Shown: positions 9,055-16,476 of the stretch, piece after piece
How the letters are laid out: every line of letters begins with the position of its first letter
How positions within the stretch are numbered: position 1 is the first letter of the stretch
NCBI RefSeq assembly: GCF_900114925.1
Contig: NZ_FOUR01000006.1
Span: 62,001 to 126,000, forward strand
DNA length: 64,000 nucleotides
Direction of reading: 5' to 3'
Source: Marinobacter pelagius
Lineage (GTDB): Bacteria; Pseudomonadota; Gammaproteobacteria; Pseudomonadales; Oleiphilaceae
Translations under genes and position numbers: made by a program
The notes under the pieces: model-generated
Database searches by the model: none
The model's input: the letters and a program-made list of their open reading frames with translations, nothing else
Told to the model about the DNA's origin: nothing

Positions 9055-10832
9055 GGTTTCACCCGCTGGATGGTAATGGCTTGAGAGGATTCATTGTTAT
9101 TTGCATCACGGCTTCGCACGATAATTTCCTTGCTGCTGCCCAGAGGTATGTCGGTAAGATCCACTCGAGCGACAAAAGGACCTCGGGACGAAAACTTGAT
9201 ATCAAAGCCATTCGTGACTTCGAGGTCCGTAATCTCGCTTTCGTCTTGAGCAATGCCTTTGATAACCACTTCGTCACCCGCGACATATCGCACCGTCTGA
9301 TCTCCATCGGCGTAGGCGTCGGCGTTATCCACTTCAGGAGAGACAATCACAATCAAAGGCCCATTCTGGTCGCTACCACCCACCGGGGTTGCCAGATGAT
9401 TGATGCTGACTACGTTAGCGAGGATGCCATCGTTACCCATAATCGCTTCATAATGGCTGTCATCAAAGCCAACATTGCCACTGGTCACCAGGCGCTTGCC
9501 GATAACGGCCTGCAGCCGCTTATACACATTGTCGCTTCCTGAACGGTCCATAGCTTTCGCCAACTGACCTATGTCGAGCGACTTTCGACTGTGCAACACG
9601 ATCAGGTAATCGGTTCCGGCGTTCTGATCAAGGCGGGAGTAAAAGTCCTCGGTGGGGCCCGGCAACAAAATCGTGTCACCAGCGCTCACCAGCGGACTGA
9701 CCTCACCCTGCTGCGGAAACAAGACCGTGTGCCTTCCACTGCTATCGTCAGTACCAATTACGTAAACATAGCTGTCGCTTGATACACTCACTTCAGCCCG
9801 AAGACGGGCACCCGAGTGAAGCGCTGTTCGAAGACTGTAACCCCGCTCCGAAGCAGACAAAGGCAAATCGGTCTGCCGAAACCCCTTGAGTACGGTGCGG
9901 CCTGCAAAGTCAGGTTTTTTCGGCTCGGGCGCTTTGGCAATTCTCGGAACCACTTCGTAGGCACTGCTTACCCAGCGGATGAAATCCCCATAGCTAACCC
10001 AGGCAAAACCGCGCTCCCCCCAACCATTCCCCCAGGAATTCATGATGTGGAACGCGCCACCACCGCGGTCATCATCATAACCAACCACTGCCATGGCATG
10101 ACCACCGAATCCCTCGTGTTGATATATACCGTTTAGGCCCAACTTATCGTAGAGGGCTTGCTCCTCTTCACTGATGCGTAGAACCCGATCATGGGTTTTG
10201 TAGGACTGGAAAGAAGGCCCCACCACCATACCGAAAACCACCGGATGCCGCTGGGCGAGAGCGCGGCGCACCGAAAGATGCAAGGACCGACGGGAGTATT
10301 CAGAGCTCAGGCGGCGAAAACCCTCAATGGCAAATTGCCTGGCGTCGGCATATTCACCGCTGGTAGGCATACGAGTGCAGTCACTGGGAGTGTATGAAAA
10401 GCGGGATAACGGCAGGGTACCGTTCGACGATAAGTCCTTCAGGGCCCGACCAATATTGCTTCCACCATCGCAGTTTTCACTGACCTTGATCCGGTTAAAC
10501 ACGAACGACGGGGAGAAGGGCCCGCTCGACTCCAGGCGCCCCTGAGACTGCTCCACCGTCAACCCCCAGGCAATGCTTGCGACCGCGTAGGTGCTGGCCC
10601 AACCCACGCAACTGCCTGCGCTCCCCTGATCGCCAACGGGAGGAGCATAGTCCAGCAAACTCACTCTTGTGGGCAGTTCATCGAAATTACCCCGAGACAG
10701 CGGCGCCACCTTGGGCACCGAAAGATACAGTTCCTTATCGTAATCTTCACCCAGGCTGTAACTTTGTGCGGAGGCAGGAAAAGGAGTCAGATAGACACAG
10801 GTCAGGAGAATAGACAGCAATGGTCGTCGCAT
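9051..10832 (-). CDS. Exported papain-like (C1) cysteine protease with DUF4384-like domain
   Basis: A 593-residue protein with a signal peptide (residues 1-23, cleavage near ASAQS). The papain-like catalytic domain shows the oxyanion-hole/active-site segment DQGSAGSCVGWA (Cys75), His245 in GGHAMAVVGY and Asn265 in IMNSWGNGWGE, so the Cys-His-Asn triad is intact. After about residue 320 comes a DUF4384-like domain (segments YVYVIGTDDSSG and VLFPQQGEVSPLV), and the C-terminal 90 residues look Ig-like. It is the first gene of a four-gene operon and overlaps the caspase-protein start by 4 bp. The pairing suggests that one protease processes or regulates the other in the cell envelope; the target is unknown. 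Confidence 0.88.
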   Translation of the reverse strand: MRRPLLSILLTCVYLTPFPASAQSYSLGEDYDKELYLSVPKVAPLSRGNFDELPTRVSLLDYAPPVGDQGSAGSCVGWASTYAVASIAWGLTVEQSQGRLESSGPFSPSFVFNRIKVSENCDGGSNIGRALKDLSSNGTLPLSRFSYTPSDCTRMPTSGEYADARQFAIEGFRRLSSEYSRRSLHLSVRRALAQRHPVVFGMVVGPSFQSYKTHDRVLRISEEEQALYDKLGLNGIYQHEGFGGHAMAVVGYDDDRGGGAFHIMNSWGNGWGERGFAWVSYGDFIRWVSSAYEVVPRIAKAPEPKKPDFAGRTVLKGFRQTDLPLSASERGYSLRTALHSGARLRAEVSVSSDSYVYVIGTDDSSGRHTVLFPQQGEVSPLVSAGDTILLPGPTEDFYSRLDQNAGTDYLIVLHSRKSLDIGQLAKAMDRSGSDNVYKRLQAVIGKRLVTSGNVGFDDSHYEAIMGNDGILANVVSINHLATPVGGSDQNGPLIVIVSPEVDNADAYADGDQTVRYVAGDEVVIKGIAQDESEITDLEVTNGFDIKFSSRGPFVARVDLTDIPLGSSKEIIVRSRDANNNESSQAITIQRVKP

Positions 10833-10945
10833 AAGGGCAGTCCTTGGCTGGCGGCAGACGAGGGGGAAAGGTCCATGCAGCCAGATCGGATCCTGACGAC
10901 ACTAGCAAACAGAGTAGTATTCGACTACAGATGCTACAAGTTTTC

Positions 10946-10958
10946 CTTGGTAACCAAG
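10946..10958. promoter_or_regulatory. Palindrome upstream of the papain/caspase operon
   Basis: CTTGGTAACCAAG is a perfect 6-bp inverted repeat around one central base, about 115 bp upstream of the first gene of the protease operon, in an AT-rich intergenic stretch. It could be an operator. No regulator gene is adjacent, and I cannot place a confident promoter. Confidence 0.3.
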
Positions 10959-11084
10959 TATTAACGTCTCAGCTTCTTTAAGATCGCAGAAATCCCGCTC
11001 GCTCCGTAAAAGCATTGGGGCCCTGAAATCTGAGAAAAAGGGACGGGGTGTTCCGGAAGATGAGGGCTGGCGCTACTGCCAGTC

Positions 11085-11387
11085 CTACACCGGCCCGTTA
11101 TCAATCGCCGACAGGGCTTCGTTCACCTGAAAGACCTTGCCGTTCACCACCGGAACCCCGAACCCCTTCAGCCGCTCGGTGTGCTTTTTCAGGTACGCAA
11201 GGGCACTGGCCTCGTCTTCGAACAGATAGATACCACCGGCTTCCTGGGTTTCCGGATTCTCGGTCCATACTTTCCAGATAAACCCCGGCTCTTGCGCAAT
11301 CGACTCGGCCAGGTCTTTCATGGCAGTAGCCATTTCTTCGCCAAACGGTCCGGTAAAGGGAAAATCAACCTGTAAAAGGGTTTTCAT
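11085..11387 (-). CDS. ydhR: YdhR-family putative monooxygenase
   Basis: A 100-residue protein matching the small dimeric alpha/beta-barrel YdhR family: the N-terminal [17 protein letters not shown], then [24 protein letters not shown] and a helical segment [12 protein letters not shown]. The family is annotated as putative monooxygenase by structural similarity to ActVA-Orf6/HmoB-like folds; the substrate is not established. The length matches the family. AGGAGA lies just upstream of the ATG. It is a single-gene unit divergent from the haem protein to the right. Confidence 0.85.
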   Translation of the reverse strand: MKTLLQVDFPFTGPFGEEMATAMKDLAESIAQEPGFIWKVWTENPETQEAGGIYLFEDEASALAYLKKHTERLKGFGVPVVNGKVFQVNEALSAIDNGPV

Positions 11388-11514
11388 GGCAATCTCCTGT
11401 TTTCATTCAGTATAGGACGGTAAATCGTCGCGCCCCTGCCCTGGCTCAAGTTGTGGGCCACGATCATGTTATATACTTATGCAGCAATAACAGGATCAAC
11501 AGGGAGGATACCTA

Positions 11515-12093
11515 ATGGCCAAACAAATTATCACCGCGGCTGCGCTGCTATCGATGCTTTCCGTGCCCGTCCTGGCCGAAACTCAGGCGCACTCGTCTGA
11601 AGAACTGGTCACCGAGGCGCGCGCAAAGGTAAAAGCCTTTGGCGGTTCCCTGAAACAGGCCCTCCAGCAGGCCATCAAGGAGGGCGGACTCACCAACGGT
11701 ATCGGCGTCTGCAACACCGTGGCCCCTGAAATTGCCGCCGATAACAGCAGCGAGGAATGGACCATCAGCAGGACCAGCCTGAAGGTCCGTAACCCGGATA
11801 ACGCTCCGACCGACTGGCAAGAGCTGCAGCTGCTCGCAATGGACAAGCAGCCGGTGAAGAACAGCAAGCCGGTGGAAGTCTGGCAGGTCTCCGAGGCATC
11901 CGGGCAGCCGACGTTCCAGTACATGAGCGCCATTCCGACCCAGGAGCTGTGCCTGGGCTGTCATGGCAAAAACATTGATCCGGACGTACAAGCCAAACTG
12001 GCCGAGCTGTACCCGAATGACCAGGCGACGGGCTTTTCCGAGGGTGACCTCAGGGGTGCCTTCGTGGTGACCTATCAGCCAGCCACGAATTAA
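11515..12093 (+). CDS. Periplasmic c-type haem protein, DUF3365 (Tll0287-like)
   Basis: A 192-residue protein with a signal peptide (MAKQIITAAALLSMLSVPVLA) and a single c-type haem motif CLGCH (residues 146-150) near the C-terminus, within the DUF3365/Tll0287-like haem domain. Upstream, GVCNTVAPEIAA and WTISRTSLKVRNPDNAPTDW are typical of this family. Such proteins are proposed redox or signal sensors in the periplasm, often as free-standing domains; the function here is unknown. A strong GGGAGG ribosome site precedes the ATG. It is convergent with the esterase, and a GC-rich hairpin lies between them. Confidence 0.85.
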   Translation: MAKQIITAAALLSMLSVPVLAETQAHSSEELVTEARAKVKAFGGSLKQALQQAIKEGGLTNGIGVCNTVAPEIAADNSSEEWTISRTSLKVRNPDNAPTDWQELQLLAMDKQPVKNSKPVEVWQVSEASGQPTFQYMSAIPTQELCLGCHGKNIDPDVQAKLAELYPNDQATGFSEGDLRGAFVVTYQPATN

Positions 12094-12105
12094 GGCAAAG
12101 GCGCG

Positions 12106-12123
12106 GGCTGCCGGCTGGCAGCC
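12106..12123. terminator. Hairpin between convergent haem protein and esterase genes
   Basis: GGCTGCC-GGCT-GGCAGCC forms a perfect 7-bp GC-rich stem with a 4-nt loop in the 36-bp gap between convergent stops. There is no clear T tract on either side, so it is a likely but not classical bidirectional terminator. Confidence 0.5.
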
Positions 12124-12129
12124 TCGCCG

Positions 12130-12792
12130 TTAACTACCCAGGCAGCGGCTGAAGAACCGATCCAGATCCCGGACCTCCTCCAGGCACAGGCTGTGTTCCA
12201 TGGGGTAGCTGCGGTACTCGGGCTCGAACCCGAGCTCTTCCAGCGTACCCGTGGCGGCCCGGCCCAGTGACTCGGGCACCACCGGATCATGGCTGCCGTG
12301 GCCGACAAACACCGGGATGTTGCGATTGGCCTCTGCCAGTTGGATGCTGTCAGCGGTGGCGAAATAGGTGGAGAGCACGAACAATCCGCCCAGTTTTTGC
12401 GGATAGCTCAGTGCCAGCTCATAGGCCACAGCCCCACCCTGGGAGAAACCGCCAATCAGGATGTTCTCACTGGGAATTCCTTTCTCCAGTTCCTGTTCGA
12501 TCAGCTGGGCAACCGCATCGGCGGAGGCCTTGAGCTGGGGCGTGTCCACTTTCCGGTCGATATCCATGGCGAGGATGTCGTACCAGGCGGGCATCACCAT
12601 GCCGCCATTCACGGTCACCGGCAGCTCCGGCGCATGGGGAAAAATGAACCGGACAGCCTGCTCCCTGGCAAACGCGAGTTCCGGTACCACCGGCTCGAAA
12701 TCATGACCACTGGCGCCCAGGCCGTGCAGCCAGATAACAGCCACACGGGGATCTTCGCCGGTTCCGATTTGCAGGGTCTGCAATGCTTTCAT
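12130..12792 (-). CDS. Carboxylesterase/phospholipase family alpha/beta hydrolase
   Basis: A protein of about 220 residues of the acyl-protein thioesterase/carboxylesterase family. After the oxyanion-side LHGLGASGHDF come the nucleophile elbow GFSQGG (Ser117), Asp169 in GHGSHDPVVP and His200 in YPMEHSLCLEE, so the catalytic triad is complete. I chose the Met at 12792 because GGAGAG sits 6 bp before it; an in-frame start 33 bp upstream would add 11 unlikely residues. It is cytoplasmic with broad short-chain ester substrates by family. It stands alone, convergent with the haem gene. Confidence 0.88.
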   Translation of the reverse strand: MKALQTLQIGTGEDPRVAVIWLHGLGASGHDFEPVVPELAFAREQAVRFIFPHAPELPVTVNGGMVMPAWYDILAMDIDRKVDTPQLKASADAVAQLIEQELEKGIPSENILIGGFSQGGAVAYELALSYPQKLGGLFVLSTYFATADSIQLAEANRNIPVFVGHGSHDPVVPESLGRAATGTLEELGFEPEYRSYPMEHSLCLEEVRDLDRFFSRCLGS

Positions 12793-12933
12793 GTTCTCTC
12801 CATCGGGTGAATGCTTTGATACCACTCAGGGTAAACGAGGGCTCAGTCTACACGGAAAATTTCCAGCATGGGCGGCCAGGCCAACTCTCCAATGGGCCTT
12901 TGGCTAACCATCCCTGCAGACAGAAAAATCGGT

Positions 12934-12939
12934 TATAAT
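12934..12939 (+). promoter_or_regulatory. Possible -10 box for the diguanylate cyclase gene
   Basis: A consensus TATAAT hexamer lies 41 bp before the chosen start of the GGDEF gene. The matching -35 position is poor (TCCCTG), so only the -10 element is supported. Confidence 0.35.
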
Positions 12940-12979
12940 ATGTCACTTATTGCAACAGTTTTTCCCGGCACGGCTATCG

Positions 12980-14476
12980 ATGGATATCACTGAACACAAG
13001 CGCCATATCATCATCACGGCCGTCGCCGCTGTTGTACTCACTGGCATACTGGTCGCCACCATTGTGGCCACGCCACTGATCAACCAGATCCACTCCCGGG
13101 CCGAACTCTCCGCTGCCAGCTTCGCCGATGCCGAGGCAGCCAGCATCCAGACCGCCTTCGACCAGCACCGGAACCTGGCCGCACAGACCGCAAGCCGCTC
13201 GGAACTGGCCCGAAAACTGGCCCAATACCACGATGGAGACTTCACAAAAACGGAACTGGCGGACTTCACCCGGCCACGCCTTGAGGACGCCGCCGCAGGC
13301 CTTACCAACCTGCAGGCCATCCTTCGCTATGACGCCAATGGCACCGAGCTGATTCGCATCGGCCCGATGGCAGACATTCTGCCTGCCCGCCTGCCGTTCC
13401 GGGAGCAGCTCGACATTCTGGTCTATCCATTGGAAAGCGGAGCGGACAGCCCGCCCCTGCTGCATGTGGCCAGCCCGATTTCCTCAGAGGACCAGGTGGT
13501 GGGCTTTGACCTGCTGTTGTTCAGCCTGGATTCACTCCGGAGCATTTTCGAGGGCCCGGACAACTCACAGATCTGCCTGCTGGACAGCGACCGAACCAAA
13601 CGAATCACCATTGACCGAACTACCGGTGAGTTTGTGATGAGCGGCGCGGATCCTTGCCTGGCAGATCAGCTGGAGGTGCCAACGGGAGAAGCCGGTGAAT
13701 CCTTCCGGGCGAAGCTGGAAGACGGAACCCGGGTGATGTCCTTCCTTCGCCCCCTGCCCGGCTATGACTGGGAAATGCATGTGTGGGCCGAAACCAACGA
13801 AATCTTCGGCACGGTTGTCCGGGACATTGTGTTCAGCGTTCTGGTCACCCTCGCGCTTTCGCTGCTGGCCGGCTTGCTGGTGTGGCGATCCCTGAGACCG
13901 GTTTTGCATCGAATGGCCCACCAGGCGTCCGAACTTGCCAAATTCAATGAAGAGCTCCAGCTTGCGCAGCGCAAGATCCGCCGGCAGGCCGACTATGACC
14001 TGCTCACCGGCCTGCCAAACCGGGCAGCACTGCTCAACTCTCTGGGGCAGGCCATCGCGCGCGCCAAAGGGAATAACAGCCGTTTCGCCCTGATGTTTGT
14101 CGACCTGGACCACTTCAAACCGGTCAACGACCGATACGGCCACCAGACCGGGGATGAGCTGCTCAAAGTCATCGCCAAGCGACTGGGCGGGTGTGTCCGG
14201 GAAGGAGATATCGTCGGCCGCCACGGCGGTGATGAATTCCTTGTGATCACCTCGCCCCTGGCCAACAACGATGATGCCGAGGTCATCGCGCAAAAAATCA
14301 TTGCCGTGGCCGCCCAACCGTTCCGGATCGAAGATGACGCCGTGCGGGTGGGCGCCTCCGTGGGCGTGGCCATCTATCCGGACAACGGCACCACCGTGAC
14401 CGAACTCCTGCAAGCCTCCGATGCCGCCATGTACCGGGCCAAGGCCTCCGGGCGTGGTGGGGTCAGCTTTGCCTGA
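12980..14476 (+). CDS. Membrane-bound diguanylate cyclase with periplasmic sensor domain
   Basis: About 498 residues. An N-terminal membrane segment (about 8-35), a periplasmic domain of about 250 residues resembling dCACHE/CHASE-type sensors, a second membrane segment near [19 protein letters not shown] (about 275-300) and a C-terminal GGDEF domain. The active-site GGDEF motif is intact at residues 416-420, and an RxxD inhibitory site (REGD) lies five residues before it, so it should make c-di-GMP with product feedback. No EAL domain is present. I chose the ATG at 12980; an upstream TTG at 12950 in the same frame is less likely. The signal sensed is unknown. Confidence 0.9.
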   Translation: MDITEHKRHIIITAVAAVVLTGILVATIVATPLINQIHSRAELSAASFADAEAASIQTAFDQHRNLAAQTASRSELARKLAQYHDGDFTKTELADFTRPRLEDAAAGLTNLQAILRYDANGTELIRIGPMADILPARLPFREQLDILVYPLESGADSPPLLHVASPISSEDQVVGFDLLLFSLDSLRSIFEGPDNSQICLLDSDRTKRITIDRTTGEFVMSGADPCLADQLEVPTGEAGESFRAKLEDGTRVMSFLRPLPGYDWEMHVWAETNEIFGTVVRDIVFSVLVTLALSLLAGLLVWRSLRPVLHRMAHQASELAKFNEELQLAQRKIRRQADYDLLTGLPNRAALLNSLGQAIARAKGNNSRFALMFVDLDHFKPVNDRYGHQTGDELLKVIAKRLGGCVREGDIVGRHGGDEFLVITSPLANNDDAEVIAQKIIAVAAQPFRIEDDAVRVGASVGVAIYPDNGTTVTELLQASDAAMYRAKASGRGGVSFA

Positions 14477-14544
14477 ATCCTGATGCCGCCGGAAACTGGT
14501 ACCATAAGGCCTTCATCAATTTCCGACACCATCCGAGAAAAGGT

Positions 14545-15192
14545 ATGTCCCTGAAATACAGAATCATTCCCGTCACGCCGTTCCAGCAAAACTGCTCACT
14601 GATCTGGTGCGAGGAAACCGGCAAGGCTGCCGTGGTAGATCCCGGTGGAGATCTGGACCGCATCCGGGCGGCGGTCAGGGAAGAAGGCGTGACCGTCGAG
14701 AAAATCCTGCTGACCCACGCCCACATCGACCACGCTGGCGGCACAGCGGAGCTGGCAAAGGAACTTGGGCTGCCGATCGAAGGCCCCCACAAGGAAGACA
14801 ATTTCTGGATCCAGGGCCTGCCCCAGCAGGCGCAGATGTTCGGTTTCCCGGCGCCGGAAGTATTCACGCCGGATCGCTGGCTGGAAGATGGTGAAGAAGT
14901 GAGCGTTGGCAACCAGACCCTGGAAGTACTGCACTGCCCGGGCCACACACCGGGGCACGTGGTGTTCTTCCACCGGGAATCCGGGCTGGCGCTGGTGGGC
15001 GACGTGCTGTTCCAGGGTTCCATCGGCCGTACCGACTTCCCCAAGGGCGATCACAACACCCTGATCCGGTCCATCCGGGAAAAGCTGTTCCCGCTCGGAG
15101 ACCAGGTCTCATTCATCCCCGGCCACGGCCCCATGTCCACCTTCGGCCAGGAACGCGCCACCAACCCGTTTGTTTCCGATCGCCGGGGCTGA
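14545..15192 (+). CDS. MBL-fold hydrolase, glyoxalase II-like (YcbL type)
   Basis: A 215-residue metallo-beta-lactamase-fold protein. The metal-binding [10 protein letters not shown] motif has His58, His60, Asp62 and His63, followed by His in CPGHTPGHV, Asp in LVGDVLF and His in IPGHGP, completing the dinuclear site. The length fits the YcbL/glyoxalase II-like type I enzymes, which hydrolyse thioesters such as S-lactoylglutathione; the in vivo substrate is uncertain. It is downstream of the diguanylate cyclase on the same strand by 68 bp and convergent with yciO. Confidence 0.88.
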   Translation: MSLKYRIIPVTPFQQNCSLIWCEETGKAAVVDPGGDLDRIRAAVREEGVTVEKILLTHAHIDHAGGTAELAKELGLPIEGPHKEDNFWIQGLPQQAQMFGFPAPEVFTPDRWLEDGEEVSVGNQTLEVLHCPGHTPGHVVFFHRESGLALVGDVLFQGSIGRTDFPKGDHNTLIRSIREKLFPLGDQVSFIPGHGPMSTFGQERATNPFVSDRRG

Positions 15193-15203
15193 AACCAGCC
15201 CCG
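15184..15203. terminator. Hairpin between convergent MBL and yciO genes
   Basis: CGGGGCTG-AAAC-CAGCCCCG is a perfect 8-bp stem that overlaps the MBL stop codon and precedes the yciO stop on the other strand. No T tract follows; probably a bidirectional terminator. Confidence 0.55.
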
Positions 15204-15226
15204 CGATCTGTCCGAAAGGCGCCAGA

Positions 15227-15850
15227 TCAGACCTGGAACGGCTCGGGATCACCCTTGCCTACCCGGGTCACCTCCGGCACCTCCCCGGTGAAATTCACCA
15301 CCGTGGTCGCTTCCATGCCACAGAAACCGCCGTCAATAATCAGATCCAGCTCATGGCCCAGCACATCCCGGATCTCCTCCGGATCGGTCATGGGCTCGGT
15401 TTCACCCGGCAGGATCAGGGTACTGCTCATGATCGGCTCGCCCAGCTCACCCAACAGCTCCTGGACAATCGCGTTGTCCGGAACCCGAACCCCGATCGAG
15501 CGGCGTTTCGGGTGCATCAACCGGCGCGGCACCTCCGTGGTCGCGTCCAGAATGAACGTGTAGGGCCCGGGCGTGAACGTCTTCAGCAACCGGTACTGGG
15601 TATTGTCCACCTTGGCGTAAACGCCGATGTCCGAAAGATCCCGGCACACCAGGGTGAAGTTGTGCTTGTCATCCAACTTACGAATCCGCTTGATCCGATC
15701 CGCCGCCTGCTTGTCACCCAGATGGCAGCCAATGGCGTAAGCCGAATCCGTAGGGTAGACAATCACCCCACCCCGGCGAAGAATCTCCACCGCCTGGTTG
15801 ATCAGACGCTTCTGGGGCGTTTCCGGATGAATCTGGAAAAACTGACTCAT
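15227..15850 (-). CDS. yciO: YciO/Sua5/YrdC-family protein
   Basis: About 207 residues of the YrdC-like fold that binds dsRNA and, in Sua5/TsaC, makes threonylcarbamoyl-AMP for tRNA t6A. The motifs GGVIVYPTDSAYAIGC and KRIRKLDDKHNFTLVC, with ALI-type hydrophobic blocks, match the YciO branch rather than TsaC. The start at 15850 (MSQFFQIHPETPQKR) is preferred because it overlaps the bolA stop by 4 bp (ATGA), whereas the longer frame would run into bolA. It forms an operon with bolA. The YciO branch is not proven to replace TsaC. Confidence 0.85.
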   Translation of the reverse strand: MSQFFQIHPETPQKRLINQAVEILRRGGVIVYPTDSAYAIGCHLGDKQAADRIKRIRKLDDKHNFTLVCRDLSDIGVYAKVDNTQYRLLKTFTPGPYTFILDATTEVPRRLMHPKRRSIGVRVPDNAIVQELLGELGEPIMSSTLILPGETEPMTDPEEIRDVLGHELDLIIDGGFCGMEATTVVNFTGEVPEVTRVGKGDPEPFQV

Positions 15851-16203
15851 GAACCTTCTCCCTGACCGGTTTTCATCGCCATGGCCGGATCGCCCTTCGA
15901 CCCGCCCATACAGTTCGGTGAATCCGGTGTGGCGTGGCCACTGGCCTCCCACTCCTCCGGTGTATACAGATGCAGCGCCAACGCATGAACCGGCCCCGCC
16001 AACTCATCCGCCAGTACCTTATAGATAGTCTGGTGCCGCTTCACCTTCATCTGCCCCTCAAAAGCCGGCGACACCAGGGTCACCTTGAAATGGGTCTCCG
16101 AATTCGGCGGCACACTGTGCATGTGGCTCTCGTTTTCCACCTGAAGGATGTTTGCATCGAATGCACCCTTCAGTTTTGATTCAATGGCTTGCTGTACTTT
16201 CAT
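15847..16203 (-). CDS. bolA: BolA-family protein
   Basis: About 118 residues. BolA proteins partner with monothiol glutaredoxins in Fe-S handling and can act as regulators. The core SHMHSVPPNSETHFKVTLVS, the conserved EGQMKVKRHQTIYKVL segment and HALALHLYTPEEW are diagnostic. I chose the Met at 16203 (MKVQQAIESKLKGAF); an upstream in-frame extension crosses the intergenic repeat and lacks family similarity. It is the first gene of the bolA-yciO operon. Confidence 0.9.
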   Translation of the reverse strand: MKVQQAIESKLKGAFDANILQVENESHMHSVPPNSETHFKVTLVSPAFEGQMKVKRHQTIYKVLADELAGPVHALALHLYTPEEWEASGHATPDSPNCMGGSKGDPAMAMKTGQGEGS

Positions 16204-16263
16204 TAATACCGGGCTCCAACACTCGAATATTGATGTGGCGAATTGCACGGAGTTTAAAGTGGA

Positions 16264-16362
16264 TGTGGGAGAGGAGTTTCCAAAACTGTGTGTTGCCAGG
16301 GATGGCAACACCAAGCCCCCATGGATGGGTTCACGGCGTGTTTTGGAAACTCCTCTCCCACA
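16264..16362. repeat. Large inverted repeat (REP/BIME-like) between bolA and topB
   Basis: Positions 16264-16286 and 16340-16362 are perfect 23-bp inverted copies (arm begins TGTGGGAGAGGAGTTTCC). The 53-bp centre holds a second small palindrome, GTTGCC-AGGGAT-GGCAAC. A hairpin this long outside genes, between divergent bolA and topB, is typical of repeated extragenic palindromic elements. Copy number elsewhere cannot be seen from this window. Confidence 0.75.
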
Positions 16363-16476
16363 GCCACTTACTCCACACTCATCAGTCTACTACAGATTTC
16401 AACCGTAACCCGAGCCGCTTGACAGCAACCGGCTAACACGCCACATTCCCTCGCCAATCAGCAAACACCAAAAGCC

